Origin: CAIOYC01 sp965277345
Lineage (GTDB): Bacteria; Pseudomonadota; Alphaproteobacteria; Caulobacterales; Caulobacteraceae
Direction of reading: 5' to 3'
NCBI GenBank assembly: GCA_965277345.1
Contig: CBDICI010000004.1
Coordinates: 1,116,001 to 1,180,000, forward strand
DNA: 64,000 bases
In this document: in pieces, positions 48,039 to 55,851 of the stretch
Layout: each line of letters starts with the position of its first letter
Position numbering within the stretch: position 1 is the first letter of the stretch
Translations under genes and position numbers: made by a program
Notes under the pieces: generated by a model
The model's database searches: none
What the model was told of the DNA's origin: nothing
Seen by the model: the letters and a program-made list of their open reading frames with translations, nothing else

Positions 48039-50612
48039 CTAGTATTGGGCGTTGAAGGTCAGCTGGAACATCGACGGGCCGGCTACGTAGAGGAATGGGG
48101 TGGAGCCGCCCACCGTCGTTCCGGCGCCTGGGACCGTATAGCCATAGGTGCTGGCCACCGTGCTGGACCGCGAAATGTAGGTGCGGTTGAACAGGTTGGT
48201 GATGTTGAGCTGGAAGTAGCTGTGATTATTGAAGTAGGGCAGGTTGTACTTGGCGTTGACGTCGAACACCGCAAAGGGCGCGATCCGGTCATCGTTCACG
48301 TCGGAGATGTAGCGCGACGAGGTGTATTTGGCGTCCGCCCCGACCGTGATCGGCCCGAACTCGTAGGTGGCGATGAGCGAGAAGGTGTGATCCGGGGTCA
48401 GCACCAGCTTCTTGCCCTGGGTCGGGACCGGGCCGCTCGCGCCCTGGTAGTTGGAGTTCAGTTTGCTGTCGGTGAAATCGATCGAGCTATACAGGGTGAG
48501 GTGTTCGATCGGCTTGATGAAGGCTTCAAAGTCGACGCCTTGGATCTGCACCGAGCCGACGTTGCGGTCGATCGAGAGGGTGGGATCGAGCGGGTCAAAG
48601 GACTGGACGATGCGGTTGTTGTAGTCGGTGCGGTAGAGGTTCACCGATGCATTCAGCCAACGCCGCTGATAGCGATACCCGGCCGCATAGGTGGTGCTGG
48701 TTTCCGGCTTCACCAGGTCCGTCGAAGACAGGTAGAGGTCGTCGGTCTTCGGCGCCGAGAAGCCCTGGGCGTAGCTTATATACACCTGCTGCTCGTCGGT
48801 GATGCGGAAGCTGGCGCCCGCGTTCGGCAGGAACTTGTCGAAGTGGAAGGTCTGCGAAAAGGGCAGGCGGAAGTTCGGCCCCCCGGTCGCGCCGTAGCGC
48901 ACCGTGGTGCCGAGCAGCGCGGTCAGGTTTTGAGCGGTGGCGCTCGGTGCGGTCGACTCGGCCTTGCCGTTGTAGGTCCCGGCCACGTCCGCCGCCAAAG
49001 CGGCCTGGACCGACGAGGTGGCGATCGAGTCGCAATACTGGCTGCTGCCATTGTAGGTGTAGCAATACTGGTTCAGGTCGCGTTCGAAATAGGGGAAGCG
49101 GCCGCCGATATTGATGTGCAGGCGATCGTCGAAGAACTTGCCGATATAGTTGCCCGAAATCTGGTTCAGCTGGGCGACCGAACGGCGGTCCCGGTTGCGC
49201 AGGGTGGTGAGGTCCGCCGTGGCGATCTGCGGCGCATAACCCGGCTTGCCGCCGAAGTTGTCGAAGGGCTCGCCGGTCTGCTGGTTGATCGGCGCGAACT
49301 CGGCGGTCTGACGGTGCTGGCCGTAGTCCAGCGTATAGGCGAGCTGGAAGTGGTTATGCTCGTTCATGTCCCAGAGCAGGGAGGTGGTCAGCCCCTCCCG
49401 ATAGGTCTCCGTATTGCTGGGCGAATAGAGCAGCACGCTGTCCAGGCAGTCTCCGTCGCCGTTCAGGTCGACCCCGGTGACCTTCCCGCCCGCGATGCAG
49501 GCATGGGAATTGGCGCTCGTGGTGGTGGCATTGCCGATCAGGCGCTTGTCGAACTCGTTGATCGCCGTGGCGCCGCCGCCGTTGGCGAGGGTGTAGAAGA
49601 AGTTCGGGTCGAAGGTGAAGGTCAGGCCATGACCCAGGGTGAACTTGGATTGGCCGCGAATGGTGGCGAAGTGCACCGGGTTCGGGTGAAGGGCATAGAA
49701 GCCCGCATCGTTGCCATAGGGCGCATAGGCGGGCGTGGCGACGAAGTCGGCCTTGCCCGGCGTGACCGTCGGCACGGCCCAGGTGGGGTTGTAGTCATAG
49801 TTGGTCCCGTATTGGGCCAACTGCGCGCGCGAGCCTGAATAGTAGAAGATCGGGCTCTCTTCGGTGTAGTTGGCCGCCAGGCTGAGGAAGTCGGAACCGC
49901 GCAGGGGCTGATAGATGCGGCCGTTCACGTCCCACCGCTCAAGGTCGCCGGCGCCGCGCCACTTGTCGGCGCGCACGTATTCGCCGCCCACATAGGCCTT
50001 GGTGCCCCAGGGACCGAACGTGCCCGAATCCAGCTCGCCATAGACCCGGCCGTAGCCGTAGCTGCCGCCGGTGACTTTCAGCCGCGCGCCCATCTCGCTC
50101 GGCGGCGTGCGGGTGACGATGTTGACCGTACCGCCGACGGCGGAGGCCGTGGGGCTGTCCACATCGGTGGAGCCCATATTGACCGAGATGTGGTCGATGG
50201 ATTCGGACACCACATACTCGCCGGGATAGCTGGCGTAGTTGCCGGTATCGTTCAGCGGCGCGCCGTCCAGGATGATGGCCACGTGGGCGCCGTCGAAGCC
50301 GTGGATGCGCAGGTCGCCCGAGGTGATGCCGGTGGGGTCTTCGGAGGTATAGCTTACCCCCGGCAGGAAGTTGATCAGCTGGTCAAGGTTTTCCGAACCC
50401 GAGCGGGTCTCGAAGAACTGCTTGCTGACGATGGACTCATCCTTGGCGTCGGTTACCTGGACGCCGATGCCGTTCGCGGACGGTGGCGTGCGCGTTCCGG
50501 TGACGATCACTTCCTGGGCCTGGCCGGCGGTGGACTGAGCGTGCGCCGCGGCGCCGATGGACAGCGCAATCGCGGCCGTCGCGGCGCCCGCGACGAGTCT
50601 TTTCATCAACAT
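48039..50612 (-). CDS. TonB-dependent outer-membrane receptor
   Basis: An 857-residue receptor: signal peptide (MKRLVAGAATAAIALSIGAAAHA), a QEVIVTGTR segment near the TonB box position, a plug domain (about 50-170, ENLDQLINFLPGVSY; GDLRIHGFDG; GGTVNIVTR) and a 22-strand barrel ending in SMFQLTFNAQY with the terminal aromatic. The ligand cannot be read. No cobalamin riboswitch or Fur-like box is obvious upstream. ATG 50612 is two codons before ATG 50606, and either could be used. Confidence 0.9.
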   Translation of the reverse strand: MLMKRLVAGAATAAIALSIGAAAHAQSTAGQAQEVIVTGTRTPPSANGIGVQVTDAKDESIVSKQFFETRSGSENLDQLINFLPGVSYTSEDPTGITSGDLRIHGFDGAHVAIILDGAPLNDTGNYASYPGEYVVSESIDHISVNMGSTDVDSPTASAVGGTVNIVTRTPPSEMGARLKVTGGSYGYGRVYGELDSGTFGPWGTKAYVGGEYVRADKWRGAGDLERWDVNGRIYQPLRGSDFLSLAANYTEESPIFYYSGSRAQLAQYGTNYDYNPTWAVPTVTPGKADFVATPAYAPYGNDAGFYALHPNPVHFATIRGQSKFTLGHGLTFTFDPNFFYTLANGGGATAINEFDKRLIGNATTTSANSHACIAGGKVTGVDLNGDGDCLDSVLLYSPSNTETYREGLTTSLLWDMNEHNHFQLAYTLDYGQHRQTAEFAPINQQTGEPFDNFGGKPGYAPQIATADLTTLRNRDRRSVAQLNQISGNYIGKFFDDRLHINIGGRFPYFERDLNQYCYTYNGSSQYCDSIATSSVQAALAADVAGTYNGKAESTAPSATAQNLTALLGTTVRYGATGGPNFRLPFSQTFHFDKFLPNAGASFRITDEQQVYISYAQGFSAPKTDDLYLSSTDLVKPETSTTYAAGYRYQRRWLNASVNLYRTDYNNRIVQSFDPLDPTLSIDRNVGSVQIQGVDFEAFIKPIEHLTLYSSIDFTDSKLNSNYQGASGPVPTQGKKLVLTPDHTFSLIATYEFGPITVGADAKYTSSRYISDVNDDRIAPFAVFDVNAKYNLPYFNNHSYFQLNITNLFNRTYISRSSTVASTYGYTVPGAGTTVGGSTPFLYVAGPSMFQLTFNAQY

Positions 50613-50851
50613 GGAATTGCCCCTAGTTACCCCTGCCGGCCGCGCTGCGCGACCTGCACCAAATCTTAACGCGGTCTAACGGCTGTTTCAGAAGGGTCGA
50701 TGACCTATTCGTGAACGAACGATGACGGTCGCCATGCTGACGTACAATATTGCAGCGGCGCCACACCCTGATGCATCGAAGGGCGCCAGAAGGGGCTTAT
50801 ACGATGCGTTGACGAGGTCGGGATGACTGCTGCTTCAGCGGCTCAAGGGAA

Positions 50852-52429
50852 ATGACGAGCCCGGACGAAGCCGCCGAGGCCCGCTATCTGCGCACGGCCC
50901 TGCTGTTCGTCGCGGCGATAACGCTGGTGCGCGTGGCCGTCCTGTTTCTCAGCCCACTCGAACTCTATCCGGACGAGGCGCAATACTGGGTCTGGTCGCG
51001 GCGGCCGGCGTGGGGCTATTTCTCCAAGCCGCCGATGATCGCCTGGCTGGTCCACGCCACGACCCTCCTCGGTGGGAACGGCGAGGCCTGGGTACGTTTC
51101 TCGGCTCCGTTCCTGCACGCGGCGGCGGCGCTGGCCCTCTTTCCTGCCGGCAAGCGGCTCTATGACGCCCGCGCCGGCTGGTGGGCCTGCGTGCTCTATA
51201 CCCTGGCCCCGGGCGTGGTACTGTCGAGCGCGGTGATCACCACCGACGCGCCGCTGATGCTGTTCGTCGCGTTGGGCGTGTGGGCCTATGCCGCCTTGTG
51301 GACCGAGCCGGAGGCGCCGGCCCGGCGGAGGGCCGCGGCGGCGCTGGGTTTGACGGCGGGCCTCGCCTTTCTGGCCAAATACGCCGCCCTCTATCTCGCC
51401 GGTGGGGTGATGCTCCACGCGGCGATCAGCCAAGAGGCGCGTCGCCGCTGGAATACCGGCGCGATCCTTGCCGCCGTCGGCGTTGGCCTCATCGTCGCGG
51501 CGCCCAACATCCTGTGGAACGCCGCCAACCACTTCCAGACGGTGACCCACACCGCGGAAAACGCGGATATCGGCGCGGCCGATCGGGGATTGCGCGGCTT
51601 GCTGGGCGAACGCGGACCGTTCGCCTTCATCCTGGGGCAATTCGGCGTGTTCGGACCGTTGTCTTTCGCGGTGCTGCTGGTTGGGACGATCGAGGTCCTT
51701 CGACGCCGGGGGGCCGCGGCGGACCGCCTGCTGCTCTGCCTAGCGGTGCCGGCCTTCGTCATCGTCTTCGCGGAGTCCATCGTTTCCCGGGCCAACGCCA
51801 ACTGGGCCGCCGCCGCCTATGCGCCCGGGGCGCTGCTGGTCGCCGGCCTCCTGGCGCGTTGGCGCGCCCGGCGATGGTTCGGCGCGACGGTCACCATGAA
51901 CGGGCTGATCTTCGCCGGCCTGCTGGCCTGCGTGTTGACGCCGGGACTGGCGGACGCCGTGGGCGTCGGCAATGCTTTCAAGCGCGCACGAGGCTGGCGC
52001 GCCGACGCGGGGGCGGTCGTCGCTGCCGCCAGGAGCGCCAACGCCAGGACGCCGCTGACCGCGGTCGCGGTGGACGACCGCTTCCTGTTCAACGCGCTCT
52101 CCTATTATGCCCGGGACGGCGCGGGGCGCCCCGCCGGCGCCTTGCCCGCGCCGCTGACCGCCTGGGTTCATCTGGCCCGGCCCGCCAATCAGGCCGAGGC
52201 CGAAGCGCCCCTGACCCCCGCCAACGGCCGCCACGTGCTGGCGATCAGCGCCATCCCGCGCTATCGCGCCGCCTTCCTGGCCGACTTTCGCGGCGCGTCG
52301 GTGGCCGATCCGCCGCGCGTCACCGTCCGGCTCGATCCCAGACACGCCCGAACGGTCGATCTGTTCATGGGCAATAGCCTGACGCCACGCCCGCGGGACC
52401 CGGTCAGCGGCCTCCCCATAGCGCCTTGA
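50852..52429 (+). CDS. ArnT/PMT-like membrane glycosyltransferase
   Basis: A 525-residue GT-C enzyme with about ten transmembrane helices. The first periplasmic loop has YPDEAQYWVWSRRPAWGYFSKPPMIAWL, containing the catalytic Asp-Glu and the PP motif of the GT39/GT83 family, and TTDAPLML the second acidic site. Such enzymes transfer a sugar from polyprenyl phosphate to lipid A, protein or glycan. Its end overlaps the convergent msrA gene by 26 bases. Confidence 0.85.
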   Translation: MTSPDEAAEARYLRTALLFVAAITLVRVAVLFLSPLELYPDEAQYWVWSRRPAWGYFSKPPMIAWLVHATTLLGGNGEAWVRFSAPFLHAAAALALFPAGKRLYDARAGWWACVLYTLAPGVVLSSAVITTDAPLMLFVALGVWAYAALWTEPEAPARRRAAAALGLTAGLAFLAKYAALYLAGGVMLHAAISQEARRRWNTGAILAAVGVGLIVAAPNILWNAANHFQTVTHTAENADIGAADRGLRGLLGERGPFAFILGQFGVFGPLSFAVLLVGTIEVLRRRGAAADRLLLCLAVPAFVIVFAESIVSRANANWAAAAYAPGALLVAGLLARWRARRWFGATVTMNGLIFAGLLACVLTPGLADAVGVGNAFKRARGWRADAGAVVAAARSANARTPLTAVAVDDRFLFNALSYYARDGAGRPAGALPAPLTAWVHLARPANQAEAEAPLTPANGRHVLAISAIPRYRAAFLADFRGASVADPPRVTVRLDPRHARTVDLFMGNSLTPRPRDPVSGLPIAP

Positions 52430-53024
52430 GCACCCCGTCGCGGCCGCAGCCGATCCGGTAGGCGGCGTAGCGCACCGGGTTCCGCTCGGCGAAATGCTGA
52501 TGATAGGCCTCCGCCGGCCAGAAGGGCGCCGCTGGGCGCAGTTGGGTGGCGATACGCTTTCCACGCAGGGGCCCAGCCAGGAGTTGCGCCTCGGACCGCT
52601 CGACGATCTGGCGCTGCTCGGGGGTCTGCACGAAGATGGCGGAGTGATAGGAGGCGCCCCGGTCGCAGGCCATACCGCCGTCGTCGGTGGGGTCGATCAG
52701 CCGCCAGTAACGATCGACCAGCTGGGCGTAGCTGATCCGCGCGGGGTCGTAGGTCACCTGAACGGACTCCAGATGGCCGGTGGTCTCGCTCGTCACCTGT
52801 TCATAGGTGGGATGCTGCACCCGGCCGCCGGCATAGCCGGAGATCGCCCTCACCACGCCAGGAATCTCCTCCAAGCCGTGTTCCATGGTCCAGAAGCAGC
52901 CGCCGGCGAAAACGGCGGTCTCCAGCCTGGGCTGGGCGTTGAGGACGCCCGCGCCGAACAGCATGGCCGCAGCGGCCAGCCCACCGACCAGGGCGCGACG
53001 GGCGGTTCTGTGGAAAAGGGGCAT
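52404..53024 (-). CDS. msrA: Periplasmic peptide-methionine (S)-S-oxide reductase
   Basis: A 206-residue MsrA with an N-terminal signal/anchor (RRALVGGLAAAAMLFGAGVLNA). FAGGCFWTMEHGLEEIPGV has the catalytic cysteine, YEQVTSETTGHLESVQVTYDP and YHQHFAE the substrate pocket, and RIGCGRDGV a possible resolving cysteine. It repairs oxidised methionine in envelope proteins. Confidence 0.92.
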   Translation of the reverse strand: MPLFHRTARRALVGGLAAAAMLFGAGVLNAQPRLETAVFAGGCFWTMEHGLEEIPGVVRAISGYAGGRVQHPTYEQVTSETTGHLESVQVTYDPARISYAQLVDRYWRLIDPTDDGGMACDRGASYHSAIFVQTPEQRQIVERSEAQLLAGPLRGKRIATQLRPAAPFWPAEAYHQHFAERNPVRYAAYRIGCGRDGVLKALWGGR

Positions 53025-53129
53025 CGGTGGTGTCTCCGGGTGGTCTTATCCCTAAGTACGCCTTGGCCGGGCTTTGGGATCAAGCGTGGCGCGATCTGGC
53101 GGCCGGCGCGCCTCTATCCACAAATGAAA

Positions 53130-53153
53130 AGAGCCCGGCCAAGGCCGGGCTCT
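53130..53153 (-). terminator. Terminator downstream of the OmpA gene
   Basis: A perfect 11-bp stem, AGAGCCCGGCC (53130-53140) and GGCCGGGCTCT (53143-53153), with a 2-base AA loop. The minus strand continues TTTTCATTTG. It lies beyond the dispersed repeat that follows the OmpA stop. Confidence 0.75.
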
Positions 53154-53214
53154 GAACTCGATCGATGTCGCCTAGGCCGCATCAGCGACCCGGGCGGTAC
53201 GCGTCCAAACCCTA

Positions 53215-53316
53215 GACCCTGATCGGTTCATCTTGAACCGTGAATCAGGGTCTACACTTTGAGTTTAGAGCATGATTCACGTTCGGATGAGTCCATCCGA
53301 AACGATCATGCTCTAG
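53215..53316. repeat. ~103-bp dispersed repeat, copy 2 (inverted)
   Basis: Reverse complement of the element at 45097-45201. The half 53267-53316 is a near-perfect palindrome around TCGGATGAGTCCATCCGA. It carries GANTC at 53242-53246, 53274-53278 and 53289-53293. Its last bases include the TAG stop of the OmpA gene (53313-53315). Confidence 0.85.
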
Positions 53317-54575
53317 GGGTTCGGAACCGGCTGGCTCGCCACCGGCGAAGCGGTGCCGGACTGACCCGCAAAGTTGATGGTGATGGTGGAGCGGCGGTTC
53401 AGCGGCTCCTTCACCCCATCGGGGGTCTGCACGGCGAGGTCGGTCTTGCCCTTCCAGTCGACGGACAGAACGCTCTGGCCGACACCGAGCCCGACCAGGG
53501 CGTCGGCGACGACCTTGGCGCGGCGTTCGGAGAGACGCAGGTTGTACCTCACCGAGCCCGAGGTGTCGGTATGGCCGACCACGATGACCTGGGTCGCCGC
53601 GCCGGACTTCGCGTAATCGGCAGCCTGCTGGACCACCGCCTGGGCGTCGGTCGTGAGGATGGACTGATCGAACGGGAAGTAGACCACGAACTCACGCGCT
53701 TCCGGACCAGCCGGAGGCGGCGGCGGGGGAGGCGGCGGAGGCGGCGGGGGAGGCGGCGGGGGAGGCGGCGGCGGGGGCGGGGGCGGCGGGGGCGGCGGGG
53801 GCGGCGGCGCGAAGGCGTAACGCACGCCCAGCGTCAGCGAGTTGTCCCGATACTTGCCGGTGAAGGTGCCGGGCTGGATTTGAGCCGAACCCACCGACGA
53901 GAACTTCACATTGGCGGTTTCCAGCCAGCGATAGGTCAGGTCAATGGAGATCTGGCGGGTGGCGCGGTAGGTCAAGCCGGCGAGGGCCTGATACGCGAAC
54001 ACCGTGTTGTCGTCCTTGATGGTCAGGTTCTGGATCTGGGTCTGCCCGGCCGGTACGCCCGAGAATTGACCGAAGGCCTTCGCATCGACGTTGGCGACAC
54101 CGACGCCGCCACCGATGAAAGGATTGATCCGGTTGTGGGGCAGGATGTCATAGATCACGTTGCCCATGACGGTGTAGGTGTCGAGGCTGCCGTTCGGCTT
54201 GCCGCAGGCCGGAGCCGCCGCTGTGCGGATCACGCCCGGCTGGCACAGGCCATAGGGCTGGGCGCGGTTGGGCGAACCCATGATCGACTGGACATCGCTC
54301 TTGCGATAGCCGCCTTCGAGTTCGACGCGCCACCAGGGGTTCAGGCGATAGCCGAGACGGGCGAAGCCGGCCCAGTCGCCATCGGAACCGAAGCGGTAGC
54401 CGAAGGGAGCGCCATCGGGCGCGAGCCCGCTCGAGGTCGTGGAGATGCCGTGGCTAAGTTCGTGATAGCCGACATCGATGGCCCCATACCATCCATCGGG
54501 AGACCCAGCCTGGGCGCCCGATGCGGCGAAAGCCACGATCAGAGCGGCAGCCCCTGCCATCAGAGTGATTTTCAT
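53313..54575 (-). CDS. OmpA-family protein with 32-proline linker
   Basis: A 420-residue outer-membrane protein: signal peptide, an eight-strand OmpA-like barrel (about 24-255; FIGGGVGVANVD, ISIDLTYRWLE, NSLTLGVRYAFA), an uninterrupted run of 32 prolines (53712-53807), and a peptidoglycan-binding OmpA C-domain (VVYFPFDQSILT, VVGHTDTSGSVRYNLRLSERRA, NRRSTITI). It anchors the outer membrane to the wall. The stop codon is supplied by the adjoining dispersed repeat. Confidence 0.92.
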   Translation of the reverse strand: MKITLMAGAAALIVAFAASGAQAGSPDGWYGAIDVGYHELSHGISTTSSGLAPDGAPFGYRFGSDGDWAGFARLGYRLNPWWRVELEGGYRKSDVQSIMGSPNRAQPYGLCQPGVIRTAAAPACGKPNGSLDTYTVMGNVIYDILPHNRINPFIGGGVGVANVDAKAFGQFSGVPAGQTQIQNLTIKDDNTVFAYQALAGLTYRATRQISIDLTYRWLETANVKFSSVGSAQIQPGTFTGKYRDNSLTLGVRYAFAPPPPPPPPPPPPPPPPPPPPPPPPPPPPPPPPAGPEAREFVVYFPFDQSILTTDAQAVVQQAADYAKSGAATQVIVVGHTDTSGSVRYNLRLSERRAKVVADALVGLGVGQSVLSVDWKGKTDLAVQTPDGVKEPLNRRSTITINFAGQSGTASPVASQPVPNP

Positions 54576-55012
54576 TTCAAGAGCCCTCTTTATGCCCTTA
54601 GCGCGACAGCCGACACTTTCGGCCTAGGGACGATATAGCCAAGTGCGACCTTTTGCGACAGTGCGCTTCGGCCACACCACAAGTTTTTCAACAACCCAAC
54701 ACAAAACAACCCATTTTCATCCCCCAGGCGAACCTCGTGGACGTATGCGTCGCGTCGACCCCGTTCCCGCCCACCGACGAAAGCTGAGCGTTGCGACACA
54801 ATTGCTCGGCATGATCTTTTCCGCAAGGGCTCGCACGTCTTGAATGCGCGATACAGGCGAAGAAAATCCTTCCCGGCGTTGTGTTGCATCGATGATGAGC
54901 CCGACCGGGATCGACTGATCCCGCGTCAAGAATGCGGCACGGTGGACCGTGTTCCCGCCGCGATGTCGCCTAACTTACAGTGAGGCTTTCGCGCCACAGT
55001 GAGGTTGGGTGG
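54576..55012. other. 437-bp spacer upstream of the OmpA gene
   Basis: No gene that I can support; open frames here have poor protein-like composition. The AT-rich part 54675-54725 probably holds the OmpA promoter and leader. A short palindrome CACGGT-GG-ACCGTG stands near 54940-54953, and ACAGTGAGG occurs twice near 54976 and 54997. Confidence 0.5.
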
Positions 55013-55741
55013 TCAGGCCTCGCTCACCGATTCGGGGCGACGCGCTCGGGCGTTCAGCCACATCACGCCGGAGAGATCGGAGATCGAGACCCAGGCGCGG
55101 CCGAGGTTGTTGTACTTGGAGACGCCGCTGGTGCGGTGACGGTGGTTCACGTCCTCGAACACCACCTCGAAGCCTTCGCGCAGCGTCAGCGCCGGCAGAT
55201 AGCGGTGCATGTGATCGAAATAGGGCAGACGCAGGAACAGGGCGCGGCGAAACACCTTCAGCCCACAGCCCGTGTCGTCGGCGCGGTCCTTGAGCAACCA
55301 CTTGCGCACGCCGTTGCCGAAACGGGAGGCCAGACGCTTGGCGGCGCTGTCCTGGCGCTTGGCGCGGCGGCCGCCCACCAGACCGAGGGCTTCGCCGCCA
55401 TCCAGCAGGCGATCCACCAGGCGGGGCGCATCGGCGGGGTCGTTCTGCCCGTCGCCGTCCAGGGTCACCACCACCGCGCCGCGCGCGGCCAGAACGCCGC
55501 TACGCACCGCCCGGCTCTGGCCCGCGTTCCTTTGGTGGAACAGCACGCGCAACTGCGGCAGCTCCGGTTTCAAGGACGTCAGCGAGGCGCGCGTGCCGTC
55601 ACGGCTGGCGTCGTCGACGAACACCATCTCGAAGTTCCGCCCGGCGAAGGCGCGGGCGATCTCCCGCGCCAGATCGGGCGCCGCGCCTTCCTCGTTATAG
55701 ACGGGCACGACGACGGAGATGTCGGGGATGGTGTCAGGCAT
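55013..55741 (-). CDS. Family 2 glycosyltransferase (dolichol-phosphate-mannose synthase-like)
   Basis: A 242-residue GT-A enzyme. ISVVVPVYNEEGAAPDL is the nucleotide-sugar start, VFVDDASRDGT and VTLDGDGQNDP the metal-binding DxD region, and TGCGLKVFRR / HRYLPAL the acceptor part typical of DPM1/ArnC-like enzymes that make polyprenyl-phosphate sugars. It could supply the GT-C enzyme encoded divergently at 55852. Confidence 0.88.
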   Translation of the reverse strand: MPDTIPDISVVVPVYNEEGAAPDLAREIARAFAGRNFEMVFVDDASRDGTRASLTSLKPELPQLRVLFHQRNAGQSRAVRSGVLAARGAVVVTLDGDGQNDPADAPRLVDRLLDGGEALGLVGGRRAKRQDSAAKRLASRFGNGVRKWLLKDRADDTGCGLKVFRRALFLRLPYFDHMHRYLPALTLREGFEVVFEDVNHRHRTSGVSKYNNLGRAWVSISDLSGVMWLNARARRPESVSEA

Positions 55742-55762
55742 GACTCATTTTCGTGGATTTGG

Positions 55763-55850
55763 GGCGCCCTCATAGCAGTTTCGCCGACGATGGGGAGGGC
55801 GAAGCTTTGGCCATGGCGGACGCCCCCCGGCCCCATGCTATGAGGGCGCC
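55763..55850. promoter_or_regulatory. Mirrored 15-bp sequence in a divergent glycosyltransferase promoter
   Basis: GGCGCCCTCATAGCA (55763-55777) is the exact reverse complement of TGCTATGAGGGCGCC (55836-55850). Each copy precedes one of the two divergent genes, so each promoter carries the same TGCTATGAGGGCGCC in its own direction. It may be a duplicated -10/start region or a shared operator. Confidence 0.55.
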
Positions 55851-55851
55851 A

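Noticed and set aside
46920..49838. 972-codon open frame on the plus strand
   Set aside because: It lies antisense to aguA and the TonB-dependent receptor, which have clear family motifs; its translation is rich in Arg/Gly/Val/His and has no recognisable domain, as expected for a shadow in high-GC DNA.
50613..50851. Cobalamin riboswitch or Fur box before the TonB-dependent receptor
   Set aside because: No B12-box core or recognisable Fur-type repeat is present; only a short TTCGT-GA-ACGAA inverted repeat at 50708-50719, too weak to call.
54590..54929. Small open frames upstream of the OmpA gene
   Set aside because: No ribosome binding site, poor composition and no family resemblance; the region looks like a promoter/leader.
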